From positions 1-64,000 of the forward strand of contig JBIKXS010000009.1 of NCBI GenBank assembly GCA_044355655.1: a DNA stretch of 64,000 nucleotides, written 5' to 3'. Shown here piece by piece: positions 53,530 to 62,644 of this stretch; the stretch's first letter is position 1, and each line of letters opens with the position of its first letter. Made by a program: the position numbers and the translations under genes. Below the pieces are notes generated by a model that saw nothing but the letters and a program-made list of their open reading frames with translations, made no database searches and had not been told where the DNA came from. Origin of the DNA: UBA3064 sp023258775 (GTDB lineage: Bacteria; Pseudomonadota; Gammaproteobacteria; Burkholderiales; Burkholderiaceae_E).

Positions 53530-54440
53530 CAGGCCCGAAACTCGTTTTTCCAGGCCCTTAAGGCCGCAAATCGTTCAAGCTTAGCGTCTGCTGAATGGAG
53601 ATCGCCTGTAAGCTTCTGAATGGGCAATCGCTTGCCTGCGCTATCGGTCAACAAGCATGCCGACTCATCGTGAAGCGGCGACCCCGGCACGAGGCCAAGC
53701 AAAAACGGATTGCTCATCAGTTCGTGTTTGAGCAAACTTGGAACCGTCGGCAGATCCTGCGCCCGTAATGTCTCGGCTTCGAGCAGCCGTGCTTCAATCG
53801 CCTCATGACTTGGATACGCAGCCTTTGCAAATCGAAGATTAGATAAGGTGTACTCATGCGCGCAGCAAATGAGACTGTCCTCGGGAAGTTCACAAAGCCG
53901 GGCAAGAGAGTCGAGCATTTCCCTTGGGTTGCCTTCAAAAATTCGACCGCAGCCAGCGGCGAACAAACAGTCGCCACAAAACAAAATCTTTTCTTGCTCA
54001 AAAAAGTATGCAATGTGGGATGTCGTATGGCCCGGCACCTCAATCACGCGTGCCGACGTGAAACCCAAATCCAGGTAATCCGCGCCACCGACACCCTGGG
54101 CGGCAGCATGAATTCGTTCATCACGGGGTCCGTAGACCTTTAGCGCAATACCGCGCCGAGCAGCCCAGACCAGCAATTCCTCGACACCGCCCTGATGATC
54201 TGCGTGATGATGCGTCAGCAAGATGCCCGTTAATTCAAGCGCCTGCGAGACCGCAGTATCGATGATGACCTGCGCATCCCCGGGGTCGACCACCCAACAA
54301 AGTCTTGATGCCGGGTCTTGTAGCATCCACAAGTAGTTATCTTGAAATGCCTTGATACGATGGAGTTTTGACGGAAGGGCCGCCACAAAGCTGGCGGCGA
54401 TTTGCTGGTCAGCATGATTTTCGCCGTTGTCGAGATTCAT
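53529..54440 (-). CDS. gloB: Hydroxyacylglutathione hydrolase (glyoxalase II)
   Basis: Hydrolyses S-lactoylglutathione in methylglyoxal detoxification, 303 residues. Metallo-beta-lactamase fold with the binuclear-metal motif THHHADHQGG (about residues 76-85), then the His in VPGHTTSHIAYFF, Asp in FCGDCLFAAGCGRIFEG and CCAHEYTLSNLRF. ATG 54440 has GGAAG upstream; a TTG seven codons earlier is possible. An N-terminal extension of about 25 residues precedes the usual HRIKAFQDNYLWML start. Confidence 0.96.
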   Translation of the reverse strand: MNLDNGENHADQQIAASFVAALPSKLHRIKAFQDNYLWMLQDPASRLCWVVDPGDAQVIIDTAVSQALELTGILLTHHHADHQGGVEELLVWAARRGIALKVYGPRDERIHAAAQGVGGADYLDLGFTSARVIEVPGHTTSHIAYFFEQEKILFCGDCLFAAGCGRIFEGNPREMLDSLARLCELPEDSLICCAHEYTLSNLRFAKAAYPSHEAIEARLLEAETLRAQDLPTVPSLLKHELMSNPFLLGLVPGSPLHDESACLLTDSAGKRLPIQKLTGDLHSADAKLERFAALRAWKNEFRA

Positions 54441-54489
54441 CGCTACTTTCTTCCTTATCAAACGCGGATCGCTGTGCGGGGAACGACCA

Positions 54490-55239
54490 ATGTTGCACCA
54501 TGCTGAGTTACAGATCCATGCCGCCTGGCTACGGTGGCTCCAAAGGCCCGCTGGTCACTATCTTTGCGACTGGTTACAAGAGCGGCTCGACACGATGCTT
54601 GCCGACGAATTTGGCTACTTTGCTGTGCAGTGCGGTATGCCAAATCTTGATGGCTTAAGAAACAACCGAATGAGCCACCGTATTGTATTGCAACATCCCC
54701 TGGAAGAGCTTCCAAGCCAACATCCATGCATTTGGGTCGACTCCTTTGCTGAAATGCCGCTAGCCTCCAACTCGGTTGATTTACTGCTGCTGCCGTATGT
54801 GCTTGAGTTTTCACCAGATCCTCATGCTGTTTTGCGCGAAGCCCAGCGGGTCTTACGCAGCGAGGGCAGGCTTGTAATCGCTGGTCTGAACCCATGGAGT
54901 TTGTGGGGCTTACGGGAGTTGTCGCTCGGTCCCTGGTTTGGTAATTGCCTGCCATTGGATTGCCGCATGCTCGCACTTGGCCGCTTGAGGGACTGGATGG
55001 GTTTGCTTGAGTTCGATATGGACCGAGGGCGTTTCGGCTGTTATCGACCAATTTGCGATACGGATGTATGGCTCAGGCGATGGGCTTGGATGGAATCAGC
55101 AGGCGATCGTTGGTGGCCGATTTGCGGTGCGAGCTATTTGATTGGAGCCGTGAAGCGGTCCAAGGGGATGCGCTGGGTTGGGCTTATCCCTGGCGAGCGC
55201 CAAGGCATGTTCGGGCGCGCACAGGTCGCAAGAATATGA
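54490..55239 (+). CDS. SAM-dependent methyltransferase, YafS-like
   Basis: 249 residues from ATG 54490 with GGGGA seven bases upstream. Class I methyltransferase, type 11: LPLASNSVDLLLLPYVLEFSPDPHAVLREAQRVL and GRLVIAGLNPWSLWG. The usual glycine-rich SAM motif is weak, as in YafS. The gene lies divergent from gloB and upstream of rnhA, the place of yafS in E. coli. The substrate is unknown. Confidence 0.88.
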   Translation: MLHHAELQIHAAWLRWLQRPAGHYLCDWLQERLDTMLADEFGYFAVQCGMPNLDGLRNNRMSHRIVLQHPLEELPSQHPCIWVDSFAEMPLASNSVDLLLLPYVLEFSPDPHAVLREAQRVLRSEGRLVIAGLNPWSLWGLRELSLGPWFGNCLPLDCRMLALGRLRDWMGLLEFDMDRGRFGCYRPICDTDVWLRRWAWMESAGDRWWPICGASYLIGAVKRSKGMRWVGLIPGERQGMFGRAQVARI

Positions 55240-55289
55240 ATCCAGTGTTTGAACAAGTAAGTTGACGAATGAGATGGCTAAAGGCGTTT

Positions 55290-55730
55290 ATGGAACGAGT
55301 TGAAATTTATACCGATGGAGCTTGCAAAGGCAATCCTGGGCCCGGAGGGTGGGGCGTTGTACTGCGTTTTGGGGAGCAAGTCAAAGAATTGTTTGGCGGT
55401 CAGGCAAATACCACCAATAACCGCATGGAGTTGACGGCAGCAATTGAGGCTCTAAAAGCCTTGAAAAGGCCAGTAAGCGCAACTATTTACACCGATTCAC
55501 AATACCTGATCAAAGGCCTTGAGCAATGGCTGCCAGCCTGGAAAGCTCGTGGTTGGCAGACAGCAGGCAAACAACCGGTCAAGAACCGCGATCTTTGGGA
55601 GTTGCTTGATCAGCTGGCATCAGAGCACCAACTGAGCTGGCATTGGGTGAAAGGGCATGCAGGTAATCCTGGCAATACAAGGGCTGATGCGCTTGCCAAT
55701 CGGGGCGTTGAGCGCTTCGGTAAGGAATGA
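55290..55730 (+). CDS. rnhA: Ribonuclease HI
   Basis: Degrades RNA in RNA-DNA hybrids, 146 residues. Catalytic acids: Asp in YTDGACKGNPGPGGWG (residues 8-23), Glu in NNRMELTAAIEAL, Asp in YTDSQYLIKG and Asp in RADALANRGV. ATG 55290 (MERVEIYTDG) has AAGG upstream and matches the family start; ATG 55269 is in frame. Confidence 0.96.
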   Translation: MERVEIYTDGACKGNPGPGGWGVVLRFGEQVKELFGGQANTTNNRMELTAAIEALKALKRPVSATIYTDSQYLIKGLEQWLPAWKARGWQTAGKQPVKNRDLWELLDQLASEHQLSWHWVKGHAGNPGNTRADALANRGVERFGKE

Positions 55731-55820
55731 AACGCCGCTTATCCTAAAGCTCATCGACTTATGCGGGAACATACGCCTACTTACTAAGAAAATTGTCGGG
55801 CTGTGCTAGCCTCTTTCGCT

Positions 55821-57083
55821 ATGTTGAAAAAACCGCTTGTTGTCTTTATCTCTTGCGCAGCGATTCTTGGTCTGGCGTGGTACGGCTGGCAGGCTCAGCG
55901 TCACCTGAGTACTGAAGTAGTCGTCGGCGCTAAGCCGGCTGGAAAGTTCAAGGAGGATGGGGCAAAGGCCTCAGAAGCAGGTCAGCCTGCCACACCCGGT
56001 GGCGGCTCAGAAGCTATGAAAGCATCCGGAGCCGGCAAAGGTGCTGAGCCCGGAAAGGCTGCCGAAGCTGGCAAATCTGCAGGCGGCAAGGGCGATGCAC
56101 CGCCAGGCAAAGGTGGACCGAGGGGCCCGGCTGCCGTAGAAATGCAGGTCGCATTGAGCAAGGATCTCTCCGATGTTGCGAGCGCCGTCGGTACTCTGCG
56201 TGCAAATGAAACCGTGGTTCTGCGATCTGAGGTAGCTGGCAGGATTGCTTTCCTCGCATTTAGGGATGGCGAGACCACAATGAAGGGAAACACCCTGCTT
56301 AAACTTGACGCAGCCGTGCAGGAAGCCGAGCTTGCTCAAGCCAAAGCAGAGCTTGCGCTCGGGCAGACGAATTACGATCGCAGCAAGGATCTGGCCCAAC
56401 GCAAATTCGTCAGTGAAAGTGCGCTCGACCAAGCTGCTGCGAATTTGCGTGTACTTGAGGCCAAGTTTCAGCTCGCCAAAGCAAGACTGGACCGAACCGT
56501 CATCCGGGCTCCTTTCTCCGGCCAGTTGGGTCTGCGTAATGTGAGTGTTGGCGACTATGTCAAAGAAGGAACCGACTTGGTCTTGCTCGAGGATGTTGCG
56601 AGTCTTAAGGTTGACCTGCGATTGCCGGAGCGCTATATCGGTCGGCTTAAAAAAGGGCAGTCGATTCAAGTGCAAATCGATGCATTTCCAGAAAAGACGT
56701 TTAAAGCACAGGTTGAGGCTACCGATGTTCAGGTCGATGCCAACGGTCGATTTGTGCTGGTACGAGGATCAATGGCCAATCCGGGAGGCACCCTTCGGAG
56801 CGGGATGTTCGCCCGCGCGGCGCTTGTGCTTGGCGAACGCAAAGGGGCTGTCATGGTCCCCGAGGAAGCAATTACCCCGATTGGTAACGATCTTTACGTC
56901 TGGCTCGCGCTCGATGGCAAAGCAAAGCGGGTAAAGATTCAAACCGGCTTGCGTCAGGATGGGCTTGTTGAGGTGATCGGCGAGCTTCGAGGCGGCGATC
57001 AGGTTGTGGTGGCGGGCCAGCAACGCCTCATGCGTGACGGCCAGGAAGTGCGCAGCCTTGCTGAGGCACGAGGAAGCAAGTGA
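55821..57083 (+). CDS. RND efflux periplasmic adaptor (membrane fusion protein)
   Basis: 420 residues from ATG 55821 (GTG 55803 in frame). Signal anchor LVVFISCAAILGLAWYGW, then a Gly/Ala/Lys-rich low-complexity linker (about residues 40-105), then the adaptor: lipoyl half with ETVVLRSEVAGRIAFLAFRDG, coiled coil, and the other half with RTVIRAPFSGQLGLRNVSVGDYV, a beta barrel and the membrane-proximal domain. Its stop overlaps the pump gene by four bases (GTGA). Confidence 0.94.
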   Translation: MLKKPLVVFISCAAILGLAWYGWQAQRHLSTEVVVGAKPAGKFKEDGAKASEAGQPATPGGGSEAMKASGAGKGAEPGKAAEAGKSAGGKGDAPPGKGGPRGPAAVEMQVALSKDLSDVASAVGTLRANETVVLRSEVAGRIAFLAFRDGETTMKGNTLLKLDAAVQEAELAQAKAELALGQTNYDRSKDLAQRKFVSESALDQAAANLRVLEAKFQLAKARLDRTVIRAPFSGQLGLRNVSVGDYVKEGTDLVLLEDVASLKVDLRLPERYIGRLKKGQSIQVQIDAFPEKTFKAQVEATDVQVDANGRFVLVRGSMANPGGTLRSGMFARAALVLGERKGAVMVPEEAITPIGNDLYVWLALDGKAKRVKIQTGLRQDGLVEVIGELRGGDQVVVAGQQRLMRDGQEVRSLAEARGSK

Positions 57084-60000
57084 ATTTGCCTGAGCTTTGT
57101 ATCAGACGGCCGGTTTTCGCAACCGTGCTTTCGCTCTTGGTCCTGTTACTTGGGATTGTTTCCTACGATCGCCTTCCGGTTCGCGAGTATCCAAAAATCG
57201 AAGAGCCGGTGGTGACTGTTGAGACCAAATACCTCGGTGCCTCAGCAGAAATCGTCGAGTCGGCAGTCACCAAGATCATGGAAGACTCAATTGCCGGCAT
57301 TGAAGGTGTTGATGTGCTGACATCAATTTCAAGAGCGGAAACAAGTCAGATTACCGCGCGGTTCAGACTCGACCGGGATCCTGATGGTGCGGCCGCTGAT
57401 GTGCGCGACCGTGTTTCGCGAGTTCGCGCGCGCCTACCGCAAGGTATCGACGAACCTGTGGTTGCCAAGGTTGATGCCGACGCAAACCCGGTCATTTGGC
57501 TTAGTTTTTACAGCGATACACTGCCTGCGCTCGAGGTCTCTGATGTGGTGAGCCGTATTGTGAAGCCGCGCCTGCAAACGCTCCCGGGTGCAGCCGATGT
57601 ACGCATCTTCGGCGAACGGCGCTTTGCCATGCGAATCTGGCTCGACGCCGATCGGCTGGCCGCATATAAGCTCACACCGGCAGATGTTGAAGACGCACTA
57701 CGTCGACAAAATGTTGAAGTGCCCGCTGGTCGTATCGAGAGTATTCAACGCGAGTTCACGGTGACTTCGCAGACCGATCTACAACGCGAGCAGCAATTCA
57801 GGGAAATCATTATCAAAGTTGTTAACGGTTACCCAATCATGCTCGGCGATGTTGCGAGGGTGAAGATTGGTGCCTTCAACGAGCGAACGAATGTCACACT
57901 CAATGCGCAGCCAGCGGTCTCAGTGGGGCTGATCAAGCAGGCTACGGCCAATCCGCTAGTGCTTGCGGCTGCACTCAAGGCCGAATTACCAAAGCTGCAA
58001 CAAAGCCTTCCCCAGGGTCTGAATGTTCGCATCGCAAACGATACGACCGTGTTTATCGATAAGTCCCTGGAAGCAGTGTTTCGTACCATCATCGAGGCGG
58101 TCGCGCTGGTGGCCTTGGTGATTTTGGTGTTTCTTGGCACCTTGCGCGCTTCGATCATCCCGCTTGTCACAATTCCCGTATGTCTGATAGGGGCCTGTAC
58201 CTTGATGTACGCGGCGGGTTTTTCGATCAACACGCTCACCTTGCTTGCACTGGTTTTGGCGATCGGACTTGTGGTTGACGACGCAATCGTGGTCCTGGAG
58301 AATATTTTTAGGCATATCGAAGACGGCATGAAGCCCCTTGAGGCAGCCATCCGCGGTACGCGCGAGGTCCAGTTCGCCGTCATTGCGATGACGCTAACGC
58401 TCGCTGCGGTTTTCACCCCCATCGCCTTTACAACCGGAAGAACCGGTCGTTTGTTTGTTGAGTTCGCGCTTTCGCTCGCAGGTGCTGTGTTGATATCGGG
58501 GTTTGTTGCGCTTACGCTCACGCCAATGATGTGTTCGCGTTTGCTTCGATCTCATGCCGACGATGCTCGGGAAAAACGCTTGTCGAGCTATTTCGTAAGC
58601 TGGATCGACCGAATCGTGGGCGCGATAACGAATGGTTATGCTGGGTTGCTGCGCTGGGCCCTTCGATTGCGTTGGCTGGTCCTAGTGTTGGGTTTGGCCG
58701 TTGGTGGTGCAAGTGCCTGGCTATTTATGGAGTCCAAAAAAGAACTTACGCCTCTTGAAGACAGAGGGACCGTGGTGATTATTTTCAGTGCGCCAGAGGG
58801 TTCTTCGGTTGAATACACCATGCGTTATGGCCGATTGATTGGCGAGATAGCAGCAAAAATCCCTGAGTTTGACAGGCGCTTTGTGGTTTCGGGCTCTCCA
58901 ACGGTCACCCAGGGCATCGGATTTTTGCGCATGGTTGACTGGGAAGACCGCAAACGCGGTACTGCCGAGATTCTCAAAGAACTCCAGCCTAAGCTATTGT
59001 CGATTCCAGGCGTGCTGGCTTTTGCGGTAGCGCCACCGTCCTTGGGCCAGTCACCGCGCGTGAGGCCGATCAACTTTGTGGTCCTGACCTCCGAACCCTA
59101 CGACAAATTGCAGGCCACCGTTGCGCCATTTGTCGCTGAAATGCAGCGACATCCAGGACTGCAAGGCGTCGATGTTGATTTGAGGCTGAATAAGCCAGAG
59201 ATCAAAATTGAAATCGACCGTCAGCGTGCTGCTGATGCAGGTGTGCAAGTGGAAGCAATTGGTCGTGCGCTGGAGACTATGCTTGGCGGACGCCAGGTCA
59301 CCCGTTTTAAGCGTGACGGTGAACAATATGATGTGATGGTTCAGCTTGATGCATCGGCTCGTGCCTCTCCTCGGGATATTGCCGATATTTATGTGCGCGG
59401 GCGCGGCGACACCATGGTTCCTCTTGCAAGCCTTGTCTCGGTCAAGGAATCGGTCGCGCCACGCGAACTTAATCACTTTGCGCAGCGTCGTGCGGTGACA
59501 ATTACTGCTAATCTCTCACCGGGTTACTCGCTTGGCGAGGCAATTACCATGATGGAGACAAGTGCTCAGAAGTATCTCAAGCCTGGGTACGCCATAGACT
59601 ATAACGGTGAAACCCGTGAATTCAAACTCTCGTCAACGGCACTTTACCTAACTTTTATACTTGCTTTAGCATTTATTTATCTTGTACTTGCCGCCCAATT
59701 TGAAAGTTTTATCGATCCTCTGATCATCATGTTTTCGGTACCTCTTTCAATGACCGGTGCCTTGGCACTCTTGAAGTATGGTGGAGGCTCAATCAACGTC
59801 TACAGCCAGATTGGCCTGATTACCCTAGTTGGATTGATCACCAAGCATGGGATCTTGATTGTTGAGTTTGCCAATCAATTGCAACAAGAGGGCAAGACGC
59901 CGATGGAGGCGGTCTTTGAATCGGCGAAGTTGCGCTTGCGACCGATTCTAATGACGACCGGGGCGATGGTACTTGGCGCTGTGCCGCTTGCCCTATCAAC

Positions 60001-60169
60001 TGGGGCTGGGGCAGAGAGTCGAACCCAGATCGGTCTGGTCATTGTTGGTGGCATGAGCTTTGGTACGGTACTCACGCTTTTCGTGGTGCCCGTGGTTTAT
60101 TCCTTGATCGCGCGCCGTAAGCAAGCCGTCCAAGCACTCGGGGGAGCGCATGCGGCAGGTGGTGCTTGA
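57080..60169 (+). CDS. RND efflux pump, inner-membrane transporter
   Basis: 1029 residues, full length. N-terminus LCIRRPVFATVLSLLVLLLG, twelve helices, two large periplasmic loops. The proton-relay Asp pair is in LALVLAIGLVVDDAIVVLENI (TM4, near residue 405), and the second-half family segment is LITKHGILIVEFANQLQQEG. Proton-driven export with the adjacent adaptor; no outer-membrane factor gene is next to it. Substrates unknown. GTG start; the 3' end overlaps dnaQ by 20 bp. Confidence 0.95.
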   Translation: MNLPELCIRRPVFATVLSLLVLLLGIVSYDRLPVREYPKIEEPVVTVETKYLGASAEIVESAVTKIMEDSIAGIEGVDVLTSISRAETSQITARFRLDRDPDGAAADVRDRVSRVRARLPQGIDEPVVAKVDADANPVIWLSFYSDTLPALEVSDVVSRIVKPRLQTLPGAADVRIFGERRFAMRIWLDADRLAAYKLTPADVEDALRRQNVEVPAGRIESIQREFTVTSQTDLQREQQFREIIIKVVNGYPIMLGDVARVKIGAFNERTNVTLNAQPAVSVGLIKQATANPLVLAAALKAELPKLQQSLPQGLNVRIANDTTVFIDKSLEAVFRTIIEAVALVALVILVFLGTLRASIIPLVTIPVCLIGACTLMYAAGFSINTLTLLALVLAIGLVVDDAIVVLENIFRHIEDGMKPLEAAIRGTREVQFAVIAMTLTLAAVFTPIAFTTGRTGRLFVEFALSLAGAVLISGFVALTLTPMMCSRLLRSHADDAREKRLSSYFVSWIDRIVGAITNGYAGLLRWALRLRWLVLVLGLAVGGASAWLFMESKKELTPLEDRGTVVIIFSAPEGSSVEYTMRYGRLIGEIAAKIPEFDRRFVVSGSPTVTQGIGFLRMVDWEDRKRGTAEILKELQPKLLSIPGVLAFAVAPPSLGQSPRVRPINFVVLTSEPYDKLQATVAPFVAEMQRHPGLQGVDVDLRLNKPEIKIEIDRQRAADAGVQVEAIGRALETMLGGRQVTRFKRDGEQYDVMVQLDASARASPRDIADIYVRGRGDTMVPLASLVSVKESVAPRELNHFAQRRAVTITANLSPGYSLGEAITMMETSAQKYLKPGYAIDYNGETREFKLSSTALYLTFILALAFIYLVLAAQFESFIDPLIIMFSVPLSMTGALALLKYGGGSINVYSQIGLITLVGLITKHGILIVEFANQLQQEGKTPMEAVFESAKLRLRPILMTTGAMVLGAVPLALSTGAGAESRTQIGLVIVGGMSFGTVLTLFVVPVVYSLIARRKQAVQALGGAHAAGGA

Positions 60170-60872
60170 TACAGAAACAACCGGCTTAAGTGTCGCAGAT
60201 GGCCACCGTGTTATCGAATTAGCCTGCGTTGAGTTGATTAACCGACAGGCCAGTGGACGGCATTGGCATTATTATTTTGATCCTGAGCGCGATATCGACG
60301 AGGGAGCCCAGGCGGTTCATGGCTTGAGTCGTGAGCGCTTGGAAGGTGAGCCTAAGTTTGCCGATCTTGCTGCCGATTTTCTTGACTTTGTTGGTGATGC
60401 CGAGGTGCTAATCCACAATGCTGCCTTTGATCTTGGTTTTTTGAAGGCTGAGTTGACTAGGGTTGGTTTGCCTGAACTCACTCGACAATGCCAGGTGACC
60501 GACACCCTGTTGCTTGCCCGAGCGTTGCACCCCGGTAAGCGAAATTCGCTCGATGCACTTTGCGAGCGTTATGGCATTTCGAATGCGCATCGCAGTTTGC
60601 ATGGTGCATTACTTGATGCACGTTTATTGGCCGATGTTTATCTTGCGATGACCAGGGGTCAGGAGTCGCTTGAGATAAGCCTCGGTCTTGATGCTCGAGG
60701 ACAGGCTTCTGTGGCTGAACAAGGTCAATGGCCGCTTGCGAATCTCAAGCAGATTAAGCTCACAGCATTTCAGCAAACAACGCATGAGGCTTATCATGCG
60801 GCCATGGAAAAGGATGCGCGCGGACCCAGTTTGTGGCGTCGTTTAAGTCAGCCAGCGTCAGCGCAGGAGTGA
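60150..60872 (+). CDS. dnaQ: DNA polymerase III epsilon subunit (3'-5' proofreading exonuclease)
   Basis: 240 residues. DEDDh exonuclease: Exo I VLDTETTGLS (residues 5-14), Exo II HNAAFDLGFLKAEL, Exo III HGALLDARLLADVYLAM (about residues 150-166). The C-terminal tail, about residues 180-240, is the alpha-binding region. ATG 60150 has GGGGGAG upstream and lies inside the end of the RND pump gene, so translation may be coupled. Confidence 0.96.
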   Translation: MRQVVLDTETTGLSVADGHRVIELACVELINRQASGRHWHYYFDPERDIDEGAQAVHGLSRERLEGEPKFADLAADFLDFVGDAEVLIHNAAFDLGFLKAELTRVGLPELTRQCQVTDTLLLARALHPGKRNSLDALCERYGISNAHRSLHGALLDARLLADVYLAMTRGQESLEISLGLDARGQASVAEQGQWPLANLKQIKLTAFQQTTHEAYHAAMEKDARGPSLWRRLSQPASAQE

Positions 60873-60883
60873 GAGCAAGGATT

Positions 60884-62089
60884 ATGAAAGAAGCCCGTAT
60901 GTCGCGTAGTGGCCGAGAGCGAAAAGCCCAGTTATCCCCCGATGCGGAGCGGCTATTGGCCTCTTCACTCGGTTTAGCCAATTCAGGAAGTCGTCTGGAA
61001 GACACATACTGGCAGCAATTGCTCGTCAAGCGTATCGAGCATTTGCTCGACACCAATCATCCGCAAGCAATTTACGATGCCTTGGACCGAACCCATCTCA
61101 CCGACTTAGAGGCGTACGGGGCACTCATTGAGATGGTTGAGCATTGTGCAGAGACCGTTGTGGTGGAGTACGAAGGCCAGATGTGGCAATGCCTTCTCGT
61201 TTCAGCACCACTCGTTGCCTGGACGAGATTCGGCATTACTTCCGGGCGTTTGCCCGCAATAAATGCGACAGCCTTATCGGCGCATTGGCAGGCTCACTGC
61301 CTTGCAAACCATGTACGCTTTTGCATGGTGCCCTGGCTTTACTCGATTGATCAATTGCCACGCGATTTTGCCGAACTTCGAAAACTCACGCGGCGACTTG
61401 GCATTGCGGCGCTAAAGTCTCAGGACCCCCGACTTGATTTCTCGTCGTTTCCGGAAACTGCCGAAATGTTGGCCGACTCTCGCTTTATTTTGGCAGGCGT
61501 TGCTGCACCTCTAGGCCAGGCTTTATTAAGGTGGCAGGATATTGAAGCAAGTGATCACGCAACCCGGGTCCAGTGTTTAGAACAGTGGGTTGCTCAAGGT
61601 AGACCTAATCTCGAGCCAGTGATGGTGGGGTGCGGCTTTGAGTGTTTGCTGCCCGACGCCTTCCATATCAATTTGCGCGAGTCAGACAGAAGGGTTAGGC
61701 CTTATGCCTTACGCGCAGCGGTTCATTATCTGACGCACGCGCTTTCCATTGAGGCAAAACAACTGCGAGCCAACATAGCCGCTTTTGGTCAGGATCGTCT
61801 TGATGAGTATCGCATCGGTCTAAGTTTTAATTCAGAAGAGGAAGTCTCACAGGGCGTTGTTTGGCCGATGCTTGGCGCAGAATCCGAAGCTGATGATCCC
61901 AACCCGCTTGATCAAATTAAGCAACAATTGCTCGAACTTGGTGTGAGTGATATCCGCGTGCACCCGGGTTGCAGCGAGCCTGAGTTTTGTGATGATTGCG
62001 GCTCACCCTTGTATCCCAATGGCGATGGCGAGGTTGTCCATGCTGAAATGCCGGAGGACTCAGAGCCCAACCCTGGGCACTTTCATTAA
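60884..62089 (+). CDS. DUF2863-like protein (betaproteobacterial, unknown function)
   Basis: 401 residues from ATG 60884; ATG 60899 and an upstream frame overlapping dnaQ are alternatives. I read this as a DUF2863-type protein. The N-terminus is basic and the last 60 residues are acidic. The tail carries a zinc-ribbon-like set of Cys and His residues (HPGCSEPEFCDDCGSPLYP and FH end), which may bind a metal. No catalytic motif is recognised. It follows dnaQ directly. Confidence 0.72.
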   Translation: MKEARMSRSGRERKAQLSPDAERLLASSLGLANSGSRLEDTYWQQLLVKRIEHLLDTNHPQAIYDALDRTHLTDLEAYGALIEMVEHCAETVVVEYEGQMWQCLLVSAPLVAWTRFGITSGRLPAINATALSAHWQAHCLANHVRFCMVPWLYSIDQLPRDFAELRKLTRRLGIAALKSQDPRLDFSSFPETAEMLADSRFILAGVAAPLGQALLRWQDIEASDHATRVQCLEQWVAQGRPNLEPVMVGCGFECLLPDAFHINLRESDRRVRPYALRAAVHYLTHALSIEAKQLRANIAAFGQDRLDEYRIGLSFNSEEEVSQGVVWPMLGAESEADDPNPLDQIKQQLLELGVSDIRVHPGCSEPEFCDDCGSPLYPNGDGEVVHAEMPEDSEPNPGHFH

Positions 62090-62122
62090 GCCTCGCAGGT
62101 TTGTCATTAGGCAATACGCAAG

Positions 62123-62527
62123 CTAGATCAGTTTCTTTTTTGCGTTGGCGATGCGTTCGTTCAGATAAGCACCATAAAAGTCTCGGGACCCGTAACCAAT
62201 AAGTCGCTCAGCGATTTCGCCTTGCGGACCAAGAAATAGCACGGTGGGTACCATCGTGATCCGATAGCGTTGAAGCTCGACGCCACCTTGAATCGTTTCA
62301 AAAACGAATACGCCCTCTTTGTCCTGATCCCGGGCCAGATGCTGGAGGTAATCTTGCTTGACGAGGTCGCACCAAGCGCAACCAGGCATGGTCACAAGCA
62401 ACACAAGGGGGCGTTTTTGTTTGGCAGTGCGCTCAAGCTGTTTTTCGAGTACGTCAAGCTTTGGAATCGACGTTTGGGCAGCACGAGTTTGGTGTTGTTG
62501 TTGCTGAGGTTGGCTTTGTTTGCTCAT
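62123..62527 (-). CDS. Small cytoplasmic thioredoxin-fold protein, possibly sulfur-oxidation-associated
   Basis: 134 residues. Thioredoxin-like domain at about residues 25-130 with the redox motif MPGCAWCDLVK and the cis-Pro loop RITMVPTVLFLGPQG. The N-terminus is Gln-rich (QPQQQQHQ) and lacks a signal peptide, so it appears to be cytoplasmic, unlike SoxW, which is secreted. It is divergent from the sox regulator and shares its control region. Confidence 0.82.
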   Translation of the reverse strand: MSKQSQPQQQQHQTRAAQTSIPKLDVLEKQLERTAKQKRPLVLLVTMPGCAWCDLVKQDYLQHLARDQDKEGVFVFETIQGGVELQRYRITMVPTVLFLGPQGEIAERLIGYGSRDFYGAYLNERIANAKKKLI

Positions 62528-62584
62528 GAGAAAGGCTTATTGGAAAGCATGCAAATACACCGTGAAAAACATTCAAAACTACTT

Positions 62585-62612
62585 GACTATATGCAAATAC
62601 GATCATATAGTC
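62585..62612. promoter_or_regulatory. Perfect inverted repeat, candidate ArsR-type operator
   Basis: GACTATATG (62585-62593), ten-base spacer, CATATAGTC (62604-62612). Nine matching base pairs on each arm, arm centres 19 bp apart, suited to a dimeric winged-helix repressor. Confidence 0.7.
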
Positions 62613-62644
62613 TCGTCGAACTTTAAAGATGCTTTCATTCGGAC

